Assembly: GCA_017546245.1 (NCBI GenBank)
Contig: JAFYXI010000042.1
Location: 1 to 64,000 of the forward strand
Reading direction: 5' to 3'
Length of the DNA stretch: 64,000 nt
From: Clostridia bacterium
GTDB lineage: Bacteria > Bacillota > Clostridia > UBA1381 > UBA9506
Shown piece by piece: positions 57,703 to 64,000 of the stretch. Position 1 is the first letter of the stretch. Every line of letters begins with the position of its first letter. Made by a program: the position numbers and the translations under genes. Under the pieces are notes generated by a model that was not told the origin of the DNA, ran no database searches, and saw only the letters and a program-made list of their open reading frames with translations.

Positions 57703-57752
57703 TTGACAATTAATAATGTTTATGCTATACTGCAAATAACATTAATAATTGT
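57703..57752 (+). promoter_or_regulatory. Restriction-gene promoter within an inverted repeat
   Basis: TTGACA (57703-57708) and TATACT (57726-57731), spacer 17 bp. ACAATTAATAATGTT (57706-57720) and AACATTAATAATTGT (57738-57752) are inverted copies with one mismatch flanking the -10 box: a likely operator. Confidence 0.7.
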
Positions 57753-57767
57753 ATTGGAGGTTTGCAT

Positions 57768-58970
57768 ATGAAATTGGTAATTCAACCATATAACTACAAA
57801 TTAGGAAAAATGCTTATTGATGATCTACATTCGGGAAAGTATAACAATTTTGCCTTTTCTGTAGCATATGCCAAAATAAGCGGTGTTGATGCGTTGTACA
57901 ATTCGATCTCGGCATTTCGTGCTGCCGGAGGAACTGTATATGCTACGATTGGGATTGACCAAAAAAACACTTCTTTTGAGGCTTTGCGCGCAGTATTGGG
58001 CATGACAGAAGAATTGTTTGTTTTCCATAATAACAATTTATCTTCGACTTTCCACCCAAAGGTCTATTTGTTGGCTGGAGAAAAACACGGTAAGGTTTAT
58101 GTTGGTTCAAACAACCTGACTGGCGGTGGTTTATATTCGAACTATGAAATTATAAGTTATGAGGATTTTGACTTGACTACTCCTGAGCAGGCTGAAGATT
58201 TTGCTAATATGGCCCGAACATTGGGGGTATTTCGTCAAGAAGGTCCTTGCTGTAAAAAGGCAACAGAAACGTTGATTAAGCAACTATATGATTCTCACTT
58301 GGTATGCACTGAAAGCGAAATTCGCGTGACAAGCAAAAAATCCAATTTTACAAAAACGATGACACAGGATTCTGGAAAAACCTCAGTATTTGGAGCGGAA
58401 CCCATAACGGGCAGAGCAAGAAAACGTGACTTTAGTTATCTTGCTCCCGAGACGGAAATCCGCGAAGAATATCAAACTGTGGTAATTAATGTGGACGATA
58501 GTGTTACTGCAACATCGGTCGGGATTGAGGAAAGTGTGCCGGCTAAAAGTTTCTATAAGCATCTAAGTAAAAATGATGTAGATCCGAAGTCTTCCCCTGG
58601 ACAAATAATTATTCCAATCGCTTATAAATCTTTCTTCGAACCATTAAGTGAGCCTCAAAGGACTCCTAAAGGAGCAATGCAGTCTGAACGTTATTTTGGG
58701 TTAAAGTACGAAAACAATGGGGAGATAGTAGAGAATGCACGTGTGATTTTCTATGTTCCATCTCCTATTCATCCTAGAAAAAACAGCGAGGTACGTTTCG
58801 CTTTGCGAAACCGAGAAATTTTTGGAACATTCGAACAAGGGGATGTGCTTATTTTCACACAAGCACCACAGAGCAGCCGTGGGCAATATCTTTACACAGT
58901 AAAGAGGATTCCTCATAATAGTGTAGACGCAGCTTCTTACCCAGAGCGTTTTGCGTGGATTGTTGAATAA
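57768..58970 (+). CDS. PLD-fold restriction endonuclease, BfiI/NgoFVII-like
   Basis: 400 residues. The N-terminal nuclease domain has one HxK motif (HPK at 96-98) and the matching GSNN (113-116), as in metal-independent BfiI, which dimerises to form one active site. Residues about 250-400 form a beta-rich C-terminal domain (SPGQIIIPIAYKSFFEPLSE, then ERYFGLKYE) that could be the target-recognition domain. ATG 57768 has TTGGAGG seven bases upstream. It converges with two methyltransferases. BfiI-type enzymes act on asymmetric sites and need two methyltransferases, which fits. The recognition sequence is unknown. Confidence 0.82.
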   Translation: MKLVIQPYNYKLGKMLIDDLHSGKYNNFAFSVAYAKISGVDALYNSISAFRAAGGTVYATIGIDQKNTSFEALRAVLGMTEELFVFHNNNLSSTFHPKVYLLAGEKHGKVYVGSNNLTGGGLYSNYEIISYEDFDLTTPEQAEDFANMARTLGVFRQEGPCCKKATETLIKQLYDSHLVCTESEIRVTSKKSNFTKTMTQDSGKTSVFGAEPITGRARKRDFSYLAPETEIREEYQTVVINVDDSVTATSVGIEESVPAKSFYKHLSKNDVDPKSSPGQIIIPIAYKSFFEPLSEPQRTPKGAMQSERYFGLKYENNGEIVENARVIFYVPSPIHPRKNSEVRFALRNREIFGTFEQGDVLIFTQAPQSSRGQYLYTVKRIPHNSVDAASYPERFAWIVE

Positions 58971-58973
58971 AAC

Positions 58974-59012
58974 GAAAAAAAGGCGGCATTGCAATAGCAG
59001 TGCCGTCTTCTT
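58974..59012. terminator. Bidirectional terminator between R and M genes
   Basis: GGCGGCATTGC (58982-58992) and GCAGTGCCGTC (58997-59007), flanked by A7 and T-rich runs. Confidence 0.7.
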
Positions 59013-59022
59013 TGTGCGATAG

Positions 59023-60144
59023 TTATTTCTGGAAAATCATAATATGTGATTTTTTATCTACAGTTTGTAGATTTGGAGTAAATGCACGAGTATATTTTCT
59101 TTGGTCGAAGGAGAATATTTCCTTTGTTGTAAATCCTGCACAATGTGCAATTTCATTGTAAACTTGGTCCATATGAATCAGCTCATCTTTATAGATGGAA
59201 TCGCCAATAACAACACAGAAGAATCCGTGTGCCATCAATTTGCGATACACTTGTTCAACGACTTGAAATATGCTATCTACATAAGCGTCGATACCACATC
59301 CATTGTCGCAATGTTTGTTGCGGGAACCAATTTCTTTTTTCTGCACTTCATAATGATTATATCCCAGCCAATACATACGTAATTTATGGTAAAGATAATA
59401 GTCGAAAGAGTTCATATACGGCGGAGATGTAATCGAACATGCAACAGAACCATCTTGAATAAAATCGACGTAACGAGAATCTTGCGTATGGACAGTAACC
59501 GTTCCTATGTTATACTGTTCTAGCTGTCTCATTCGGCATAGCATATCTAAGACTTTTTTCTTAAACTCCATCAGAGCAAATCCATCCGGCAAGTTCTTAT
59601 TTTTGGCCCTCCAACGTGTATCGCTCTCCTGATTGGAGGATTTGACGATTATCGCAGAAAAAGCTGTACGTAAGAAGTCTGCTGTATAAGAATCAGCAAC
59701 AGAATCTATTAAACCGCGAATATAGCCAAGCTCCTTTTGCATATTTTCCTGAAACCAGTGATCACGATTTAAAAAATCAGGGATTACAATAAAGCTGTCG
59801 TCTGTGGCATCAAACCTATCCAGTCGAGAGAGAAACTTATCTATGTGTGCACACTGGTCTTTTGATAAAATGGTGCACTTCGTTCTTGAAATAAGCGTAG
59901 CAATAGGATTTGAGTCTGTGCCTATTGCATCATGCCCTCGAATAGCAGCTTCCAAGAGCGTTGTGCCAGATCCACAAAAAGGATCCATAATTATACTGTG
60001 AGCATGGATACCCAGATAATCGATTAATGAACCAGGAATTTGCGGAATATACTTTGCGGGATACGGATGAATATTATGAGTTAACGCTTGTTTTTCTCGC
60101 GTTGTAATTGCGTCTAGATCAATGTAATAACGTTTTTCGTCCAT
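59023..60144 (-). CDS. DNA methyltransferase (N4-cytosine/N6-adenine type)
   Basis: 373 residues. SAM motif DPFCGSG (54-60), catalytic TSPPY (239-243), with about 180 residues between them, an alpha-like order. The opening THNIHPYPAKYIPQIPG is typical of this DNA methylase group. Probably protects one strand of the asymmetric target. GAGGTAACT precedes the ATG; two bases separate it from the upstream methyltransferase gene. Confidence 0.9.
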   Translation of the reverse strand: MDEKRYYIDLDAITTREKQALTHNIHPYPAKYIPQIPGSLIDYLGIHAHSIIMDPFCGSGTTLLEAAIRGHDAIGTDSNPIATLISRTKCTILSKDQCAHIDKFLSRLDRFDATDDSFIVIPDFLNRDHWFQENMQKELGYIRGLIDSVADSYTADFLRTAFSAIIVKSSNQESDTRWRAKNKNLPDGFALMEFKKKVLDMLCRMRQLEQYNIGTVTVHTQDSRYVDFIQDGSVACSITSPPYMNSFDYYLYHKLRMYWLGYNHYEVQKKEIGSRNKHCDNGCGIDAYVDSIFQVVEQVYRKLMAHGFFCVVIGDSIYKDELIHMDQVYNEIAHCAGFTTKEIFSFDQRKYTRAFTPNLQTVDKKSHIMIFQK

Positions 60145-60146
60145 AG

Positions 60147-61082
60147 TTACCTCGTCTTCTTAAACACTAGCATATAAGAATGGCTGATATTTAAGTAATA
60201 ATTCCTTGAAGGATATCCTAAACAAACAAGAGGACGGAAATTAGTTTGATCATAGATTCGAATATCCCACAGTGTATACCCGGCATCTTCGGCACAGCGG
60301 ATAACATCTCCGTGGAAATTGATATATGGAATCTTGCGTTTTAAATCTCTAAAATCCTTTACAATCCAAACTGCGTAGGTATTAGGTTTCTGAACTGCAT
60401 AACATTTTCTCATAATGTTAGCAAGAGATTGAATACCATCGTCATACTCCATATTTCCAATATCACGCTCATTAGACGAATACGGAGCGGGATTTTTGAT
60501 AGGATCGATCACGGAATGTTCGCGCCATTTATATGCAAAATTACCCTTAATAGTTTTTAAGAGATTGGCATATGGAGGACTGGTAAGAATGAAGTCGACA
60601 GACTCGTTCGCAATATACTTACACATGTTGTTTGCATCGTCTTCGTAAATGGTTGCGCAAAGACCTTTATTTGCAATTTCATCCCGACACATTTTTGCGA
60701 ATTTTGGATTTAATTCGATGCCAAGACTTCTTCGGCCTAATTCATGTGTAGCTAGCATAGTTGTACCGACACCCATAAAAGGATCGAGGACGACATCGCC
60801 AAATTTGGTATATATTTCAATTTGATGTATGGCGAGCGATTTAGGGAAGCATGCTCCGTGTTCCTTTTGGTTTTGCGTTCTTGTGTCTGAATAGGTCTCA
60901 ATACTTTTGCTATGTCGGGCCCATTCAGCTCCGGTGAGATCGTTTAATTGATTGGTACGATTATCTTTTCTTTTGCCGAAACAGTTTCTACAAAGTGCTT
61001 TTTTATATCGCTCAGTGGTGATTGAGGCATCAGTTTCCTCGCCACATTTTGAGCAGATGAATTTCATTTTTTGTTGAGCCAT
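60147..61082 (-). CDS. DNA methyltransferase with N-terminal zinc ribbon
   Basis: 311 residues. Zinc ribbon cysteines C10/C13 and C31/C34, SAM motif DPFMGVG (100-106) and catalytic TSPPY (167-171). It is not closely related to its partner, so the two probably methylate different strands. Ribosome site CAAGGAG. The shared promoter must lie within 61083-61320. Confidence 0.9.
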   Translation of the reverse strand: MAQQKMKFICSKCGEETDASITTERYKKALCRNCFGKRKDNRTNQLNDLTGAEWARHSKSIETYSDTRTQNQKEHGACFPKSLAIHQIEIYTKFGDVVLDPFMGVGTTMLATHELGRRSLGIELNPKFAKMCRDEIANKGLCATIYEDDANNMCKYIANESVDFILTSPPYANLLKTIKGNFAYKWREHSVIDPIKNPAPYSSNERDIGNMEYDDGIQSLANIMRKCYAVQKPNTYAVWIVKDFRDLKRKIPYINFHGDVIRCAEDAGYTLWDIRIYDQTNFRPLVCLGYPSRNYYLNISHSYMLVFKKTR

Positions 61083-61504
61083 AAATATACTCCTTGAGAT
61101 GAAGGAAATTTACACATATATGTTACCTGCTACTCCCTGCCTGTGTATAAACAGAGGAGCTTGTTTGTTTAACTTATTTTAACAAATAAATTAGGTATTT
61201 TTACAATTATTGTCACAAACTATTTCTTCGTGAAAATAGTTTGGAACAGAAGTATGTATACAATACTCCCATTAAACATTATACAGCAATAATAGAATTT
61301 TTTCAAGTGTTTTGAATAAAAGCAAGCACACTTTCAAATCCGGCGTATCAAAAAACTGTTTAATTGAACAGGCATTTTCGATTACATATCGAATAAGTTG
61401 TATAAACATACTTTTGTTATTATATCTTTGGCAAATGTCTCTGTTTGCCTAATGTATTTTTCCTATATAAGTAGTAATGATTTGTTGAGCCTTTTTGTAG
61501 CCGA
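61083..61504. other. Intergenic region upstream of the methyltransferases, with operator-like repeat and decayed duplicate
   Basis: CAAACTATTT (61216-61225) and AAATAGTTTG (61234-61243) form a hairpin or operator. From about 61373 the sequence resembles 57025-57120 and then 57435-57560, with the middle of the DUF3846-like gene missing, so this is a truncated second copy. No intact gene found. Confidence 0.55.
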
Positions 61505-61600
61505 GTGACCGACATTCTTGCTTACCGCCAATATATTGACTATGACAGAAAAGAGTGCTACTCTTTAGGCGAAAGTAGTGAGATTATGGTTTTAGGAGAA
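61505..61600 (+). pseudogene. Second copy of the 32-residue small ORF (possibly decayed)
   Basis: GTG-started MTDILAYRQYIDYDRKECYS, then SLGESSEIMVLG, parallels the peptide at 57471. The frame continues to 61825, but the part beyond about residue 32 has no counterpart and overlaps the recombination end region. Confidence 0.35.
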
Positions 61601-61867
61601 AAAAGGATGGGAATTTGGGGATTTTCAGAAAAAATATGTGCTTTGTTGTTCCTTGTCTTGCTGATTCAGACGGAAAAAAATCCCTTTATTTTTCCCCGAG
61701 AAGCAGAGAATCCCGAAACCTTTGTGGCTTTCCCGAGAATCAGACAGGAGTCGGGAATGCTTGCGATACCTTTTTTGCAGAGCTTCGTCGGCAAATGGTC
61801 GGCAAAAACGAAAAGAAAATACTAGGATGCTATGCCGTTCCTCGCCATTTCTGATTTACTCCGATGT
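61601..61867. other. Right end of the element with arm-site-like motif
   Basis: CGTCGGCAAATGGTCGGC at 61786-61803 resembles the left-end GC motifs at 48110 and 48452. Sequence from 61609 resembles the left end in inverted orientation. No gene called. Confidence 0.5.
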
Positions 61868-61915
61868 GCTCATAACCCGAAGGTCGGTGGTTCAAATCCG
61901 CCTCCCGCAACCAAA
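61868..61915 (+). repeat. attR: 48-bp partial tRNA-fMet copy
   Basis: Exact copy of 47955-48002. It lacks the tRNA 5' half, so it is not a functional tRNA gene. Confidence 0.93.
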
Positions 61916-61954
61916 TAAAAAAGCACTTACCGTATGGCAAGTGCTTTTTTATTT
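61913..61954. terminator. Probable original tRNA-fMet terminator
   Basis: AAATAAAAAAGCACTT (61913-61928) and AAGTGCTTTTTTATTT (61939-61954) are perfect complements immediately after the att copy. Confidence 0.85.
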
Positions 61955-62015
61955 GAATCATTTTTTTCGGGATGTGCGAAGTACAATTTTAAATAAAACA
62001 AAATGGAGGAAGATT

Positions 62016-62872
62016 ATGTATAAAGATGAATTTGATATATCAATCATTTATGCTGCGCGCTATCGTGGAGTAAACGCAGATTCGGTTCATTCGCACGACA
62101 GTCTTTTTCAGTTGTACATATTGAATAATGACCGATTAGAGTTGTTTGACGGCGAAATCTCGTATATTCCTGACCATTTGAGCGAAATTGTACTTATAAA
62201 ACCATCCGAGAAGCATTGTTTAAGACTGGTTGAGCCTGCCGAAACGCAGGACTGGCTTGATGATGATATAAATTGCTTACTTGATTGCAAATTTTCGGTT
62301 TCAGACCACGAGCTGTATAAAAAACTGATGAATCTTCCGAGGATAATAAAAGTAACAGATATATCTTTTTTTGCAGACTTGCAAAAACCATATTTAAATA
62401 TCTTTTTAATGAAAAAAAAAATACAGCTGAAACAATTTTGAGCGTTTTTGTGCATTCGTTGCTTGACGAAGTTAATTCTTGCGATAATGCCAAAGAGCCG
62501 TTTTTTTATACAAGCAATACCGCTTTTTATGACGATATGACGGGGATAAACGGAATAAAAAAATATATTGATTTAAATTATACAAAGCAGATAAACCTTG
62601 ATGAATTAATAAAAATATCGTGTATGAACAAAAATGCTCTTTGCCGCGAATTCAGACGGACGTATAAAGATTCGCCCATTCATTATATACTTAGCAAGAG
62701 AGTAGACGAGGCAAAAATTTATCTTGCCGAGAGCAGTATAAAAATTACCGAGCTTTCAGAAAGATTGGGATTTTCTTCTGCATCATACTTTAACAGAATT
62801 TTTAAAAGTTTTGAAGGAATAAGCCCGACCGAATACCGTGATAAATATTGCAGCATAAGCATTAAAAGATGA
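62016..62872 (+). pseudogene. AraC-family regulator, frameshifted at a poly-A run
   Basis: From ATG 62016 (after GGAGGAAG) the first frame encodes a cupin-like sensor (SVHSHDSLFQLYILNN) and ends at 62441. The next frame continues with a helical linker and two HTH motifs (INLDELIKISCMNKNALCRE; IKITELSERLGFSSASYFNR) to 62872. The join is an A10 run (62412-62421); 11 A would give KKKNTAETILSV as one protein of about 285 residues. Error, pseudogene or slippage. Confidence 0.75.
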
Positions 62873-62969
62873 TTCAAATATGCAAGGTTTAATGACAAAT
62901 GTGAATTGCTATTGCTTTTTAATTGCTATAAAATGTGTTACATAGCAAAGGATGTGCAAGGAGGATAAG

Positions 62970-63374
62970 ATGCAAATAACAAATGTATCTTGCCGCTATG
63001 CTCGCGAAAAGTTAAAAGCACCATTTGGATTTAAAGGCAGTTTTTTAACAGAGTTGTGGCAGGTAACAACAAAGGTAGAGTGTGACAGAATAAGCGGCAC
63101 GGGTGTGAGTGTTCAAAGTGTTTTATGGTCAGATGCTGAAATTTTCAGCCTGCTTGGCGAAAAAGACGGAAATCTTTTAATGTATAGCATTACTGAGAAG
63201 GCGCTAAGTCTGTTAAAGGACCGTTGTGGCGAAAATCCGATAGAGTTTAGCCAAAGCATTTTTTCAGAGCTTTTAGATTTTGCGCATAGTATTTCACCAA
63301 CAGGTGAAAAGCTAAGCGAAACCTTTGTGTTAAATGCAATGGTCAGCGTTGATAATGCTTTGTGGCAGCTTTGA
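62970..63374 (+). pseudogene. Enolase-superfamily dehydratase, N-terminal fragment
   Basis: From ATG 62970 (AAGGAGG upstream) the residues fit the N-terminal capping domain of the mandelate racemase / muconate lactonizing group: YAREKLKAPFGFKGSFLTEL, then LLGEKDGN and ending VSVDNALWQL, where the barrel should begin. The barrel is missing; sequence switches abruptly to a different family at about 63360. Confidence 0.7.
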
Positions 63375-63789
63375 CCATCCGAAAGAGCTTATCGAAATAT
63401 ACAAAGGAGGAATGTCGGTTCAGTTAGATTATTATCTGCAGATGAGGGTGGGTGGCAGAACGGATATTTATAAAAAAGATTATCCGTTTAAATACGATCC
63501 GTATCCCGAAATTACCGACGGCGAGGGAACAAATCTTTACATAAACAAGGTAAGAAAACGTAATGAAAATGTCGGCAAATCAACCGATTTCGGATTCCCG
63601 ACAGTTGACAAGGGGCATTATAATATGTTAGACGATTTTGTTGATTGTATTTTACACGATGCACCGTCGCCCTGTGACGAAATTGCAGGTTCGCGTGCAA
63701 CGCTGATGTGTTTAAAAGCGAGAGAATCGGCACGCTTAGGTCTGCCTGTAAAAATAAGTATTGACGAATATGATTTTGTGACAGAATAA
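63360..63789 (+). pseudogene. Gfo/Idh/MocA-type oxidoreductase, C-terminal fragment
   Basis: In another frame, CGSFDHPKELIEIYKGGMSV, then LDYYLQMRVGGR, and KARESARLGLPVKI fit the C-terminal part of Gfo/Idh/MocA oxidoreductases (about 140 residues). The NAD-binding Rossmann domain is absent. A deletion joins it to the enolase fragment. Confidence 0.65.
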
Positions 63790-63828
63790 TGGGTTCGGAA
63801 TGCAAATGCAAGATTATTTTTCTATGAA

Positions 63829-63873
63829 AAAAGAGCTGTAGCAGAATGAATTTCATTCTGCTACAGCTCTTTT
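63829..63873. terminator. Bidirectional terminator
   Basis: AAAAGAGCTGTAGCAGAATG pairs perfectly with its complement across one base, ending in TTTT. It serves the convergent genes. Confidence 0.85.
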
Positions 63874-63889
63874 AGTGCGTAATTTTAAA

Positions 63890-64000
63890 TTATTCATTTA
63901 ATTCCGATGTACAATGCGGACATCTTGTTGCCGCGATTGCAATTTCGCTCTGGCAGTACGGGCAGGTTTTGGTTGTGATTTTTTCAACAATTTCTTCTTT
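63890..64000 (-). CDS. Zinc-ribbon C-terminus, probable MscL mechanosensitive channel (partial)
   Basis: Only the last 36 residues are in the window: [20 protein letters not shown], then CTSELNE. Two CxxC pairs form a zinc ribbon. Clostridial MscL proteins commonly end this way, after a variable linker. Other zinc-ribbon proteins share it, so the identity is tentative. Confidence 0.45.
   Translation of the reverse strand, partial: KEEIVEKITTKTCPYCQSEIAIAATRCPHCTSELNE

Noticed and set aside
61120..61145. Possible second yybP-ykoY riboswitch (minus-strand GGGAGTAGCA)
   Set aside because: Only a 10-base match; the AAGTCAACA and CGAGACTC blocks and a terminator are missing.
61868..61943. Second tRNA-Met gene
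   Set aside because: Only the anticodon-to-3' part is present; no D arm or acceptor 5' strand. It is the attR copy.

Overview
The window looks like one contig of an uncultured, low-GC anaerobic Firmicute of the class Clostridia, probably gut-associated. The support is AT-rich DNA with A-rich Shine-Dalgarno sites, sigma-A promoters with 17-bp spacers, SLH-anchored surface proteins, HemZ, TPP and Mn2+ (yybP-ykoY) riboswitches, and several cyclic-di-GMP proteins. Genus cannot be read from the sequence.

Layout. (1) 1-7.2 kb: a huge 5'-truncated secreted protein (FG-GAP, Fn3, Ig-like), an SLH-anchored beta-helix protein, a MITE-like hairpin element, a second nested-palindrome element and a frameshifted SLOG-type gene. 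(2) 7.3-28.0 kb: a membrane diguanylate cyclase, then a 14-gene exopolysaccharide operon behind a leader with a terminator and a competing hairpin. The operon holds a flippase, a polymerase, an initiating sugar-phosphate transferase, GT2/GT4/GT32 and GtrII-like transferases, a ChbG/YdjC deacetylase, a membrane metallophosphoesterase, an unknown membrane protein, a Wzz-type protein fused to a degenerate GGDEF domain, and a terminal EAL protein. It reads as an exopolysaccharide factory tied to c-di-GMP. (3) 28.0-33.9 kb: an AraC regulator divergent from a PnuC-like transporter and two unusual glycosidase-like enzymes. (4) 33.9-47.9 kb: housekeeping genes recJ, relA/spoT, an MBL hydrolase, hemZ, nrdR, ung, a DEDDh exonuclease and trmO; TPP-riboswitch thiT; an Mn2+-riboswitch P-type ATPase; a SulP transporter; and initiator tRNA-fMet.

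(5) 47.955-61.915 kb: an integrated element of about 13.9 kb bounded by a 48-bp direct repeat of the tRNA-fMet 3' part. It carries a tyrosine integrase, Xis-like proteins, a DUF927 ATPase, small unknown genes, DUF1643, a minus-strand cassette (Mor-like regulator, PH/SHOCT protein, 4-TM protein, lipoprotein), a DUF3846-like gene, and a convergent restriction-modification module with a phospholipase-D-fold nuclease (BfiI/NgoFVII-like) and two amino-methyltransferases. No conjugation or capsid genes are visible. (6) 61.9-64.0 kb: a decayed chromosomal flank with a frameshifted AraC regulator, a deletion-fused enolase-superfamily/Gfo-Idh-MocA remnant, and the zinc-ribbon tail of a probable MscL.

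The strongest candidates for something undescribed are the Wzz-degenerate-GGDEF fusion inside an operon that also carries its own EAL protein and attenuator-like leader, and the accessory cassette plus PLD restriction system of the tRNA-borne element. Three genes are broken at poly-A tracts, so sequencing error must be excluded before calling them pseudogenes.
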